Shown: positions 1-8,425 of the stretch, in pieces
Layout of the letters: each line of letters opens with the position of its first letter
Position numbering within the stretch: position 1 is the first letter of the stretch
Assembly: GCF_014204515.1 (NCBI RefSeq)
Contig: NZ_JACHLI010000034.1
Location: forward strand, 15,677 to 79,676
DNA length: 64,000 nt
DNA from: Pseudomonas nitroreducens
Lineage (GTDB): Bacteria > Pseudomonadota > Gammaproteobacteria > Pseudomonadales > Pseudomonadaceae
Reading direction: 5' to 3'
Made by a program: the position numbers and the translations under genes
Notes under the pieces: generated by a model
Seen by the model: the letters and a program-made list of their open reading frames with translations, nothing else
Database searches by the model: none
What the model was told of the DNA's origin: nothing

Positions 1-93
1 GAACTGGTGAAGCAGCAACAGCTGCGTGACGTCGGCGGTTCCACGCAGAAGGCGTATACCCGCGCCGTCACGGAAATCATGGCGGCCCAGTAA
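1..93 (+). CDS. C-terminal end of an upstream operon gene, probably the ABC importer's periplasmic binding protein
   Basis: The window opens inside a reading frame whose last 30 codons end at TAA (91-93); the C-terminus reads ...RAVTEIMAAQ. Only this fragment is visible, so it cannot be assigned from its own sequence. It lies 89 bp upstream of a PotB-type permease, and in polyamine-type ABC operons the solute-binding gene commonly sits there, so a binding protein is the inferred identity. A different enzyme of the same operon is equally compatible with 30 residues. Confidence 0.5.
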   Translation, partial: ELVKQQQLRDVGGSTQKAYTRAVTEIMAAQ

Positions 94-182
94 GGCCGAT
101 GGGGCGTCGCGAGGGCGCCCCGCAACCCTCTCCGGAATCACCCTGAAGCACCCCGCCTGGCGTGGGGTTGGGGGAACTACGC

Positions 183-1055
183 ATGACCGCTTTATCCGCC
201 GACCGCAAATTGTCGGCCTGGCTGCTCGCGCCCGGTCTGGGCTGGCTGGCCCTGTTCCTGCTGCTGCCGTGCCTGCTGGTGCTGGTCTACAGCTTCCTCG
301 AGCGCGGTGCCTACGGCGGCATCGACTACGTGTTCACCTGGGAAAACTACCGCCGCGCGGTGGACCCGCTGTACCTCGACATCCTCCTGCGCTCGGCGAA
401 GATCGCCGGCCTGGCCACGCTGTTCGCGGTGCTCATCGGTTATCCGGCGGCCTACGCCATCACCCGCAGCACGCCACGCCGGCAGGCGGTGTTCCTGTTC
501 CTGGTGATGCTGCCGTTCTGGAGCAACTACCTGATCCGCACCTACGCCTGGATCGTCCTGCTCAACCGCGAGGGCCTGCTCAACCGCCTGTTCAGCCTGC
601 TGGGCTACAGCGGCGAGCCGATCAGCATGCTTTACACCGATTCCACCGTGGTGCTTGGGCTGGTCTACAACTACATCCCCTTCGTCATCCTTGCCATCTA
701 CAGCTCGCTGTCGCGCATCGACAATGAACTCTGGGAAGCCTCGCGGGACCTCGGCGCGTCCGGCTGGACCACCTTCCGCCGGGTGATCCTGCCGCTCTCG
801 GTGCCGGGCGTGGCCGCCGGCGCGGTGTTCGTCTTCGTGCTGTCGATCGGCAACTTCATCACCGCCGACCTGCTGGGCGGCAAGCAGGTGCAGATGGTCG
901 GCAACCTGATCTACGCGCAGTTCCTCACCGCGCGCGACTGGCCGTTCGGCGCGGCGCTGAGTTTCTTCCTGATCGGTATCATGCTGTTGCTGCTGTTCAT
1001 CCAGGCCATGGTCTCGCGCCGGGCCCAGGGCGCGGAGGGCGAACGCCATGCGTAG
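183..1055 (+). CDS. ABC transporter permease, PotB/PotH (spermidine/putrescine) type
   Basis: A 290-residue inner-membrane protein with about six hydrophobic segments, starting with a signal-anchor helix near residues 15-38. Near residue 185 it carries the EAA loop typical of binding-protein-dependent permeases (EASRDLGASGWTTFRRVILP), which docks on the ATPase. Together with the next two genes it forms a complete polyamine-type importer (family knowledge); the real substrate is unknown. The ATG at 183 follows a GGGGGAA ribosome site; an in-frame ATG at 162 would add seven residues and has no better site. The stop overlaps the next gene by 8 bp, indicating coupled translation. Confidence 0.9.
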   Translation: MTALSADRKLSAWLLAPGLGWLALFLLLPCLLVLVYSFLERGAYGGIDYVFTWENYRRAVDPLYLDILLRSAKIAGLATLFAVLIGYPAAYAITRSTPRRQAVFLFLVMLPFWSNYLIRTYAWIVLLNREGLLNRLFSLLGYSGEPISMLYTDSTVVLGLVYNYIPFVILAIYSSLSRIDNELWEASRDLGASGWTTFRRVILPLSVPGVAAGAVFVFVLSIGNFITADLLGGKQVQMVGNLIYAQFLTARDWPFGAALSFFLIGIMLLLLFIQAMVSRRAQGAEGERHA

Positions 1056-1863
1056 CTCTCTGCGTAACGCGTCCGGTATCGCCCTCGGCGCGCACCTGTG
1101 GCTGGTGTACGCCTTCCTCTATGTACCGATCCTGGTGCTGATCCTGCTGTCGTTCAACGCCAGCGGTCTGCCCACCGCCTGGGGTGGCGCCTCGCTGAAG
1201 TGGTACGCCAAGCTGCTGGCCAACGCTTCGATCCAGCATGCGGCGCTGAACACCCTGATCGTCGCGTTGACTTCCACCTTCATCGCCTGCGTGCTCGGCA
1301 CGCTGCTCGCCCTCGGCGTGGAGATGCGCTCGCGCAACAGCGGCAAGAAGGGCAGCAACCTTGCCGACACCCTGCTGATGGCGCCGATGATCATCCCCGA
1401 CATCGTCCTGGCCATCGCGCTGCTGAGCTTCTTCAACCTGCTGAAGATGAGCCTGGGGCTGCACTCGATCATCCTCAGCCACGTGGTGTTCAACATCGCC
1501 TTCGTCTGCGCGGTGGTGCGTACGCGACTCAAACACTTCGACTACTCGATCCTCGAAGCCAGCATCGACCTGGGCGCCGGCTGGTTCACCACCGCGCGCC
1601 GCGTGCTGCTGCCGGCGATCTTCCCCGGCGTGCTGGCCGGCGGCTTGCTGGCGTTCACCCTGTCGGTGGACGAATTCATCATCGCCTTCTTCAACTCCGG
1701 CTCCGGCAGCGCCTCCACCACGCTGCCGATGCAGATCTACTCGATGATCCGCTTCGGCGTGACCCCGGAAATCAACGCCCTCGCCACCCTGGTGATGCTG
1801 GTCAGCTTCACCGCGCTGTTCGCCTCCCAACGTCTGAACAAGGTGCCCAAAGCCCATGACTAA
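1048..1863 (+). CDS. ABC transporter permease, PotC/PotI type
   Basis: Second permease of the importer, 271 residues with about six membrane segments. Its EAA loop reads EASIDLGAGWFTTARRVLLP, followed by a hydrophobic stretch and the SVDEFIIAFFNSG motif seen in PotC-family proteins. It overlaps both neighbours by 8 bp (1048-1055 and 1856-1863), so permease, permease and ATPase are almost certainly made from one mRNA in fixed ratio. Assignment to the spermidine/putrescine family rests on the overall pattern; the family also moves other cationic or amino-compound substrates. Confidence 0.9.
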   Translation: MRSSLRNASGIALGAHLWLVYAFLYVPILVLILLSFNASGLPTAWGGASLKWYAKLLANASIQHAALNTLIVALTSTFIACVLGTLLALGVEMRSRNSGKKGSNLADTLLMAPMIIPDIVLAIALLSFFNLLKMSLGLHSIILSHVVFNIAFVCAVVRTRLKHFDYSILEASIDLGAGWFTTARRVLLPAIFPGVLAGGLLAFTLSVDEFIIAFFNSGSGSASTTLPMQIYSMIRFGVTPEINALATLVMLVSFTALFASQRLNKVPKAHD

Positions 1864-2935
1864 GTCATCCGACCTGCTCGTGCTGGAGCAGGTGAGCAAA
1901 TCCTATGGCGAGGGCCTGACGGCGGTGGACCAGGTGTCGCTGAGCATCCGCGAGAACGAGTTCTTCGCGCTGCTCGGCCCGTCGGGCTGCGGCAAGACCA
2001 CCCTGATGCGGATGATCGCCGGTTTCGAAACGCCGACCTCCGGCGCCATCTATCTCAACGGCCAGGACATCTCGCCGCTGCCGCCGAACAAGCGCCCGCT
2101 GAACCTGATGTTCCAGTCCTATGCGCTGTTCCCCAACATGACCGTGCGCGGCAACATCGCCTACGGCCTGGAGATGGAGAAGCTGCCCGCCGCTGAAATC
2201 CGCCAGCGCGTCGACGCGGTGTTGGAAACCGCGCAGCTCGGCCCGCTGGCCAACCGCCGGCCGGACCAGCTCTCCGGCGGCCAGCGCCAGCGCGTCGCCC
2301 TGGCCCGCGCACTGGTCAAGCGCCCGCGCGTGCTGCTGCTGGACGAACCCCTCGGTGCGCTGGACAAGAAGCTGCGCGAAAAGATGCAGCTGGAACTCAA
2401 GCGCCTGCAGCACGAGAGCGGCATCACTTTCATCATGGTCACCCACGACCAGGAAGAAGCCCTGGTCATGTCCGACCGCATGGCCGTGCTGCGCGACGGC
2501 AAGGTCTGCCAGTGCGGCAGCCCCAGCGAGCTGTACGAGAACCCGGGCAGCCGCTTCGTCGCCGACTTCATCGGCGTCAGCAACCTGATCGAGGGCCAGC
2601 GCGTGGGCACCAACCGTCTGCAGGCCGGCGGCCAGGTGCTGAGCATCGAGACCACCGCCGAGTCCAGCCCGGAGAGCGTCACCCTGGCGCTGCGTCCCGA
2701 GCGGCTGCGCGTGCTCACCGACGCCACGCCGGCCACCGATAACCAGATCCAGGGCCAGGTGGCGGAAGTCGCCTACCACGGCCTGGATACCAACCTGCAC
2801 GTGAACACGGCGCTTTCCAGCAAGCCGCTGATTGTCCGCGTGCCGTCTTCGGACTACGACTTCTTGCGCCTTGCCGCCGGCATGCCGGTGCGCCTGGGCT
2901 GGGATGCGCGGCATGGCCGCGTGCTGACTCACTGA
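1856..2935 (+). CDS. ABC transporter ATP-binding protein, PotA type
   Basis: A 359-residue cytoplasmic ATPase energising the importer encoded just upstream. Visible motifs in order: Walker A GPSGCGKT at residues 41-48, Q-loop (MFQSYALFP), ABC signature LSGGQRQRVALARAL near 139, Walker B VLLLDEPLGALD near 158, and the switch histidine in VTHDQEEA. The C-terminal 100 or so residues match a TOBE regulatory domain (LALRPERLRV), as in PotA/FbpC-type ATPases. It ends 32 bp before the glycosyltransferase start, with no terminator in the gap, so the operon continues. Confidence 0.93.
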   Translation: MTKSSDLLVLEQVSKSYGEGLTAVDQVSLSIRENEFFALLGPSGCGKTTLMRMIAGFETPTSGAIYLNGQDISPLPPNKRPLNLMFQSYALFPNMTVRGNIAYGLEMEKLPAAEIRQRVDAVLETAQLGPLANRRPDQLSGGQRQRVALARALVKRPRVLLLDEPLGALDKKLREKMQLELKRLQHESGITFIMVTHDQEEALVMSDRMAVLRDGKVCQCGSPSELYENPGSRFVADFIGVSNLIEGQRVGTNRLQAGGQVLSIETTAESSPESVTLALRPERLRVLTDATPATDNQIQGQVAEVAYHGLDTNLHVNTALSSKPLIVRVPSSDYDFLRLAAGMPVRLGWDARHGRVLTH

Positions 2936-2967
2936 TCGCCTAAGAACAAGACTAATGGGAGAGCACC

Positions 2968-4272
2968 ATGAGTAGTGAACGCAAGGTCATCGCCTTCTTC
3001 CCCGAGGCCGCCTACGGCCCGGCCCTCAACTCCGTCGGCATTGCCCAGGCCTGCGAGGCGCTGGGCCACAAGGCGGTGTTCCTCACCGACCCGGGGATGA
3101 CCGGGGTGTATTCGGCCTACGGCTTCGAGGAGCACTACGTGAACATGTCCGAGCCGATGCCGGCCGAGGAGATGGCGCGCTACTGGTCGGACTTCATCAA
3201 CGGCCATATCCCCAACTTCCGCAAGGCGCCGATCGACCAGCTCGACAACTACGTGAAGGAGTGCTGGGAGGCCATCGTCTCCACCTCCAAGTGGGCGCAG
3301 AAGGAGCTGCCGGCGATCCTCGAACGGATCAAACCGGACCTGATCTGCGTGGACAACGTGATCCTCTTCCCGGCCATCAAGCACTACGGCAAGCCCTGGG
3401 TGCGAATCATCTCCTGCTCGGAAAACGAAGTGCACGACCCGGACATCCCGCCTTACCTGTCGGGCATGAGCGTGGACGACAAGGACGGCCACGCACGCTT
3501 CCAGAAGCGCTTCGAGGAAGTGATCGCGCCGATCCACGCCGACTTCAACGACTTCCTCGCCGAGTGCGGCGAGCGGCCGTACCCGCTGGGCACCTTCTTC
3601 GAAGAGTCGCCCTACATGAACCTGCTGCTGTACCCGGACCCGGTGAAGTTCGAGCGCCGCCATCCCCTGCCGGCGCGGCAGTTCCACTACCTGCAGGGCT
3701 GCGTGCGCAGCGACAAGCCCTACGAGATTCCGCAGTTCAAGGCGCACAACGACAAACCGCTGCTCTATGTCAGCTTCGGCAGCCTGGGCTCTGGCGATGT
3801 CGATCTGCTCAAGCGCCTGGTCACCGCCATCGGCAAGCTGCCGTACCGCGCGCTGTTCAACGTCGGCGAGCACGTGGAGAAGTACGACAACCTGCCGGAC
3901 AACGTGATCGTCTCCAACTGGTACCCGCAGCCCTCGGTGATCGCCCAGGTCGACGGGGTGATCCACCACGGCGGCAATAACAGCTTCACCGAGTGCCTGT
4001 TCTTCGGTAAGCCGGCCATCGTCATGCCCTACGTCTGGGACGGCCACGACAACGCCATGCGCGCCCAGGAAAGCGGCCACGGCCTGCGCATGGACCGCTA
4101 CGACTGGAGCGAGGCGGACCTGGCGCGCAACATCGCCCAACTGCTCGGTGACGAGCTGATGCAGGGCCGCCTGGCCCGCACCAGCGACTACATGCGTTCG
4201 CGCAAGGGCCCGGAAGATGCCGCGCACATCCTCGACCAGCTGATCCAGGGCAAGGCGGTGAACCATGCCTGA
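2968..4272 (+). CDS. Family-1 glycosyltransferase (UGT/macrolide-glycosyltransferase-like)
   Basis: A 434-residue soluble protein with the two-lobed GT-B pattern. The N-terminal acceptor half has an FFPEAAYGPALNSVGIAQAC-like opening; the C-terminal half carries the nucleotide-sugar site, LLYVSFGSLG near residue 268 and HHGGNNSFTE from about residue 333. The family moves a sugar from UDP- or TDP-sugar onto small molecules (established); the acceptor here is unknown. The ATG has a GGGAGAG site 5-11 bases upstream. It overlaps the first cupin by 8 bp. A sugar transferase inside an amine-importer/ALDH operon is unexpected and suggests that the imported compound or a product is glycosylated. Confidence 0.85.
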   Translation: MSSERKVIAFFPEAAYGPALNSVGIAQACEALGHKAVFLTDPGMTGVYSAYGFEEHYVNMSEPMPAEEMARYWSDFINGHIPNFRKAPIDQLDNYVKECWEAIVSTSKWAQKELPAILERIKPDLICVDNVILFPAIKHYGKPWVRIISCSENEVHDPDIPPYLSGMSVDDKDGHARFQKRFEEVIAPIHADFNDFLAECGERPYPLGTFFEESPYMNLLLYPDPVKFERRHPLPARQFHYLQGCVRSDKPYEIPQFKAHNDKPLLYVSFGSLGSGDVDLLKRLVTAIGKLPYRALFNVGEHVEKYDNLPDNVIVSNWYPQPSVIAQVDGVIHHGGNNSFTECLFFGKPAIVMPYVWDGHDNAMRAQESGHGLRMDRYDWSEADLARNIAQLLGDELMQGRLARTSDYMRSRKGPEDAAHILDQLIQGKAVNHA

Positions 4273-4630
4273 GTTCAACGGCACCTCTTCGGCGCCGCAC
4301 ATCCGCGGCGCCCGCGACTACGACGACCTGGCGGACTGGGGCGTGCAGTCCGACGCGCTGGAAGGCGTCTCGCACTCCAGCGGCCGCCTGCTGTTCAAGG
4401 GCCCGAACAACAGCCCCGAGACCGGCCTGTGGGTCTGTACGCCGGGCCGCTGGCGGCTGTCGATCCCGCGCGACGAGCTGTGCCATTTCGTCGCCGGCCA
4501 CGCCACCTACCGCTCGGACGACGGCGAAGTGATCGAGGTCGAGCCCGACACCCTGGTGCTGTTCCCGGCTGGCTGGACTGGCGAGTGCACGGTGCACAGC
4601 ACCCTGCGCAACCTCTACATGCTGGCCTGA
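4265..4630 (+). CDS. DUF861-type cupin protein (first of two paralogues)
   Basis: A 121-residue single-domain cupin. Family marks are the GLWVCTPGRW strand, DELCHFVAG, the EVEPDTLVLFPAGWTG turn and the closing TVHSTLRNLYM. DUF861/Cupin_3 proteins are small beta-barrels, some of which act on ureidoglycine-like compounds; others have no known activity. The ATG lies inside the end of the glycosyltransferase gene (8-bp overlap). It is clearly paralogous to the next cupin gene, about half of positions matching by eye. Function is not assignable; a metal-dependent isomerase/hydrolase or a binding role fits the operon. Confidence 0.85.
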   Translation: MPEFNGTSSAPHIRGARDYDDLADWGVQSDALEGVSHSSGRLLFKGPNNSPETGLWVCTPGRWRLSIPRDELCHFVAGHATYRSDDGEVIEVEPDTLVLFPAGWTGECTVHSTLRNLYMLA

Positions 4631-4654
4631 ACCCGAACTCGAACCCGAACGCAA

Positions 4655-4754
4655 TGGCGGATAACCGCAAGCGGTTATTCGCCCTACAGGAGCCCGGCCG
4701 CCATGGTGTGAGCTCACACCCGTAGGGCGAATAACGCCACCGGCGTTATCCGCA
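4655..4754. repeat. Composite inverted repeat (REP family A pair) between the two cupin genes
   Basis: Two copies of the GGCGGATAAC...GTTATTCGCCCTAC element face each other (4655-4687 and 4722-4754), each with its own internal dyad. Between them lies a perfect 16-bp palindrome, GGTGTGAGCTCACACC (4705-4720). The element sits inside an otherwise gap-free operon, so transcription must read through a strong set of hairpins. It could stabilise the upstream mRNA or lower downstream expression (inference). Confidence 0.75.
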
Positions 4755-4832
4755 GCCGAATTCCACCCAATGCCATCGGCGAAGCCGGAAACGGTGACTC
4801 GCCCAGATGATTCGAAATTCCAGGAGTGAACG

Positions 4833-5177
4833 ATGAAGACCCCCGTTATCTACCGCCCCCTGCAAGTCACCGAACTCAAGGACTGGGGCGTGATCCCGAC
4901 CATGCTCGAAGGCGAATCCCATGTCAGCGGCGTGGTCCTGCACAAGGGGCCTGAAGGCCAGTCCGAATGCGGCATCTGGCACTGCACGCCGGGCAAGTGG
5001 TTCTGCCACGTCACCAGCGACGAGTTCTGCCACTTCCTCGAAGGCCGCTGCACCTACGTGCACGAGTCCGGCGAGGTGATCGAGATCGAGCCGGACACCG
5101 CCGCCTTCTTCCCCAAGGACTGGAAGGGCGTGTGCACCGTGCACGAGACCATCAAGAAGGTCTACATGATCCGGTGA
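4833..5177 (+). CDS. DUF861-type cupin protein (second of two paralogues)
   Basis: A 114-residue cupin resembling the one 200 bp upstream, with GIWHCTPGKW, DEFCHFLEG, EIEPDTAAFFPKDWKG and TVHETIKKVYM. The ATG has an AGGAG ribosome site (CCAGGAGTGAACG). The two cupins keep the same operon orientation but are separated by a repeat element, which looks like a tandem duplication followed by repeat insertion. They may form a heteromer or act on successive intermediates; nothing in the sequence decides this. It ends 4 bp before the kinase start. Confidence 0.85.
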   Translation: MKTPVIYRPLQVTELKDWGVIPTMLEGESHVSGVVLHKGPEGQSECGIWHCTPGKWFCHVTSDEFCHFLEGRCTYVHESGEVIEIEPDTAAFFPKDWKGVCTVHETIKKVYMIR

Positions 5178-5181
5178 TGCC

Positions 5182-6234
5182 ATGAACCTGTCCTGCGATA
5201 CCACCCGCGCCGCCGCCCGCGAGACCTTTCTCGCCGGCAGCGGCCTGGCCGACGCGACCCTCACGGCGTTGCCGGCCGACGCCTCGGCGCGGCGCTACTT
5301 CCGCGTCGATGGCAAGGGCCTGCTGCTGATGGACTCGCCCCCCGGCGCCGAGCCGCTGGCACCGTACCTGCGGGTCGCGCAGCTGCTGCGCGACGGCGGG
5401 CTGTCGGCCCCCAGCGTGCTGGCCGCCGACCGCGAGCTGGGCCTGGCGCTTATCGAGGACTTCGGCGACGCCACCTACACCCGGCTGCTCGCGGCCGGGC
5501 ATGACGAGACGGAGCTGTACCGCCTCGCCGTGGATGCCCTGGTGCGCCTGCATCGCGCCGGCCCGCAAGCGGCCGAAGGCGTGCCGGCCTATGACGGGCA
5601 GAAGCTGGCTGAGGAGGCAGCGCTGTTCATCGACTGGTACGCGCCGTTGCTGGTGGGCGAGCAGGCAGCCGCACAGTTGCGCGAACGCTACCTGGCGGAG
5701 TTCGCCGCGCTCTGGCGCGATGTCTCCCTGCGCCGCGAAGTGCTGGTGCTGCGCGACTACCACGTCGACAACCTGATGCTGCTGGAGGGCCGGGCAGGTG
5801 TGGCGGCGTGCGGGCTGCTGGACTTCCAGGACGCGCTGTTCGGTGCGCCGGCCTACGACCTCATGTCCCTGCTCGAAGACGCGCGCCGCGACATTCCCGA
5901 AACCCTGCGGGTGACCCTGCTCACCCATTACCTCAGCCAGCGCCCGGAAGTGGACGGCCGGCGTTTTCTTGCCGACTTCCAGGTACTGGCCGCGCAGCGC
6001 CACGCCAAGGTGCTCGGCATCTTCGTGCGCCTGGCCAGGCGCGACGGCAAGCACGGTTACCTCCGGCATCTGCCGCGCGTGCTGCGGCTGTTCCAGCGCG
6101 CGCTCGACAACGAGCAACTGCGGCCCTTGGCGGCGCTGCTCGACACGAACCTGCCGAACTGGCGCCAGCCACTGGAGAGCGACGTGATCGCCCAGCGCCT
6201 GGCCTCTTCCGAATCCCTGCGGAGCCTTACATGA
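5182..6234 (+). CDS. AmgK-like sugar kinase, aminoglycoside phosphotransferase fold
   Basis: A 350-residue protein of the APH superfamily. It has the AmgK/COG3178 hallmarks: LPADASARRYFRV near residue 31, a nucleotide-loop segment LLMDSPPGAEPL, the catalytic LRDYHVDNLML near residue 192, and the metal-binding LLDFQDALFGAPAYDL. AmgK phosphorylates the anomeric hydroxyl of MurNAc/GlcNAc in peptidoglycan recycling (established) and is normally encoded beside murU. Here it sits with a glycosyltransferase and an ALDH, so it is probably a paralogue with another sugar or amino-alcohol substrate. It overlaps the next gene by ATGA. Confidence 0.82.
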   Translation: MNLSCDTTRAAARETFLAGSGLADATLTALPADASARRYFRVDGKGLLLMDSPPGAEPLAPYLRVAQLLRDGGLSAPSVLAADRELGLALIEDFGDATYTRLLAAGHDETELYRLAVDALVRLHRAGPQAAEGVPAYDGQKLAEEAALFIDWYAPLLVGEQAAAQLRERYLAEFAALWRDVSLRREVLVLRDYHVDNLMLLEGRAGVAACGLLDFQDALFGAPAYDLMSLLEDARRDIPETLRVTLLTHYLSQRPEVDGRRFLADFQVLAAQRHAKVLGIFVRLARRDGKHGYLRHLPRVLRLFQRALDNEQLRPLAALLDTNLPNWRQPLESDVIAQRLASSESLRSLT

Positions 6235-7733
6235 CCGACTTTCACGTTGATCTGCCCCTGCGTTTCATCGGCCCGGATTACCAGGGCGTAGCGACGCAGC
6301 GCCTGCGAGACATCATCAATCCCGCTGATCTGACCCAGGTCGGGCGCATCGCCCTGTGCGATGCAGAAGACGTGGACGCTGTCATCGACGCGGCCAACGC
6401 CGCCCAGCGCGAGTGGAAGCGGGTGGACGCGAAGTCCCGCGCGGCGATCCTGCACCAGTTGGCCAACACCATCGAGACCGACCAGGCCACCCAGTGCGAA
6501 GTGGCGCGGCTGATGACCCTGGAAATGGGCAAGCCGTTCCCCGAAGCCATGGGCGAGCTGGCCAACTGCGCGCCGATCTTCCGCTACTACGCCGAGATGG
6601 CCCGCGACGAGGCCGGCAAGGTGGCCGGCACCACGCAGCTCGGCTCGTTCCAGCATGTGCGCTACGAGCCTTACGGCGTCAGCGTGCACATCATGCCGTT
6701 CAACTTCCCCATCCTGCTGATGTGCTGGACCCTGGCCGCCTCGCTGGCCGCCGGCAACGCCTGCATCGTCAAGCCGGCGGAAAGCACCACGCTGTGCACG
6801 CTGAAATTCATGCAGCACTTCAAGGTACTGCCTGCGGGTATGGTCAGCTGCGTGCCGGGCGATGCCAGCACCGCCCAGCGCCTGGTGCAGTCCGAGCGCA
6901 CCCACGCCGTGGCCTTCACCGGCAGCGTGGCTGCTGGCAAGGCAGTGGCGGTGGCCTGTGCCGAGCGGATGAAGCCGGCGGTGATCGAGGCCGGTGGTAG
7001 CGACCCGATGATCATTTCCCGCCACGCGCCGCTGGAAGTGGCGGCGGCCGGCGCGGTGACCGCCGCCTTCCACCTGAGCGGGCAGATCTGCACCTCGGCC
7101 GAGCGCTTCTATGTGGTCGATGAGGTGCACGACGAATTCGTTGCGCGCTTCGCCGAACGCACCCGCGCGCTGCGCATCGGTCACGGGCTGGAGCGCTCCG
7201 AGATCGGCCCGATGGTCAGCGAGGCGGCCCGTGCCAAGGTCATCCGCCTGGTGGACGACGCCATCGCCAAGGGCGCCACGCTGGTGTGCGGCGGGCGCAT
7301 TCCGCCGCAATTCCCGGTGGGCTGGTACTACGAGCCGACCATCCTCACCGACGTCACCCCGGCCATGGCGATCTTCCATGAGGAATGCTTCGGTCCGGTG
7401 GCGGCGATCTGCAAGGTGAAGGATTTCGACGAGGCGGTGCGGCTGGCCAACGACTCACCCTTCGGCCTGGGCGCCTCGCTGTTCTCCACTGACCTGGCCG
7501 AAGCCATGGAAGCGGCGGACCGCCTGGAAGCGGGGATGGTCTGGGTGAACAACCCGCTGATCGACAACGATGCGCTGCCGTTCGGCGGCTGGAAGATGTC
7601 CGGCATGGGCCGCGAACTGGGCCGCCAGGGCCTGGATGCGTTCCGCCGCTCGAAGATGGTGATCATCGACCACCAGCCGCAGATCCATTCCTGGTGGTAC
7701 CCGTACAGCGACGAGGTGTTCTACCAGGGCTGA
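6231..7733 (+). CDS. NAD(P)+-dependent aldehyde dehydrogenase
   Basis: A 500-residue soluble enzyme of the ALDH superfamily that oxidises an aldehyde to the acid. It has the general base Glu253 (VIEAGGSDP) and the nucleophile Cys287 (SGQICTS). The conserved PFNFPILL, FTGSVAAGK and C-terminal PFGGWKMSG segments are all present. The closest functional group by eye is succinate-semialdehyde or related omega-amino-aldehyde dehydrogenases, which would fit catabolism of an imported amine. The start is the ATG of an ATGA overlap with the kinase stop; a longer in-frame opening upstream is only a read-through of the kinase region. It is the last gene of the operon and converges on the GNAT gene 24 bp away. 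Confidence 0.9.
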   Translation: MTDFHVDLPLRFIGPDYQGVATQRLRDIINPADLTQVGRIALCDAEDVDAVIDAANAAQREWKRVDAKSRAAILHQLANTIETDQATQCEVARLMTLEMGKPFPEAMGELANCAPIFRYYAEMARDEAGKVAGTTQLGSFQHVRYEPYGVSVHIMPFNFPILLMCWTLAASLAAGNACIVKPAESTTLCTLKFMQHFKVLPAGMVSCVPGDASTAQRLVQSERTHAVAFTGSVAAGKAVAVACAERMKPAVIEAGGSDPMIISRHAPLEVAAAGAVTAAFHLSGQICTSAERFYVVDEVHDEFVARFAERTRALRIGHGLERSEIGPMVSEAARAKVIRLVDDAIAKGATLVCGGRIPPQFPVGWYYEPTILTDVTPAMAIFHEECFGPVAAICKVKDFDEAVRLANDSPFGLGASLFSTDLAEAMEAADRLEAGMVWVNNPLIDNDALPFGGWKMSGMGRELGRQGLDAFRRSKMVIIDHQPQIHSWWYPYSDEVFYQG

Positions 7734-7757
7734 CCTGCCCCTCAATGAGATCAGGCA

Positions 7758-8348
7758 TCAGGCGCGGCTGAGCCGTTGCAGCAGCCGCGCCTTCACCTCC
7801 GGCCATTCGCTGTCGATGATGCTGAAGCGCACCGAGTTGCGCTTGCGCCCGTCCGGCATGATGCGCTCATGGCGGACGATGCCTTCCTGCACCGCGCCCA
7901 GGCGCAGGATGGCGGCGCGGGATTTTTCGTTCAGCTCATCGGTGGTGAATTGCACGCGCACGCAGTCGAGTTCCTCGAAGGCGTAGGTCAGCAGCAGGAG
8001 CTTGGCCTCGCTGTTGATCGGCGTGCGTTGCGCCGACAGGGCCAGCCAGGTGTGGCCGATCTCCAGCTTGCGGTTGGCGCGGTCGACCTTCCAGAAACGG
8101 GTGCTGCCGACGATCTTCCCCGTACGTCGGTCGAGGATGGCGAAGGGCAGGACGCTGCCTTCCTCCAGGCCCTTTTCCGCCTTGGCGATATAACCCGCAA
8201 CCGTATCCGGGCCGGGTACCACCGTGACTTTCAGGTTCCACAATTCGCCATCGGAAGCTGCCTCCAGCAGGGCCTGCGCATGTTCCGCGCGCAGCGGCAG
8301 GAGTTCGACGTGCTGGCCGATCAGGTGGGGGCAGGTGAGGGCGGGCAT
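7758..8348 (-). CDS. GNAT family N-acetyltransferase (RimJ/RimL type)
   Basis: A 196-residue protein of the RimJ/RimL branch, with the opening LIGQHVELLPLRAEHAQALL, the strand IVGSTRFWKVDRANRKLEIGHTW and ...NEKSRAAILRLGAVQEGIVRHERI near the C-terminus. These enzymes transfer acetyl from acetyl-CoA to protein N-termini, amines or antibiotics; the substrate cannot be read from sequence. It is transcribed alone, converging on the long operon to its left. The 426-bp gap on its 5' side is mostly repeats. Confidence 0.87.
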   Translation of the reverse strand: MPALTCPHLIGQHVELLPLRAEHAQALLEAASDGELWNLKVTVVPGPDTVAGYIAKAEKGLEEGSVLPFAILDRRTGKIVGSTRFWKVDRANRKLEIGHTWLALSAQRTPINSEAKLLLLTYAFEELDCVRVQFTTDELNEKSRAAILRLGAVQEGIVRHERIMPDGRKRNSVRFSIIDSEWPEVKARLLQRLSRA

Positions 8349-8425
8349 GTTTCAGGGCTCTGGGTGGGACGCCTCCACAGCCTACCGGATGCCGGGTGGA
8401 TTTCGTAGGCGGGGTGGAGGGTTCT

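Noticed and set aside
5808..6230. N-terminal extension that would fuse over 140 residues to the aldehyde dehydrogenase
   Set aside because: It overlaps the kinase gene in another frame and is Arg/Pro/Ala-rich; the ATGA overlap start at 6231 gives the normal ALDH length.
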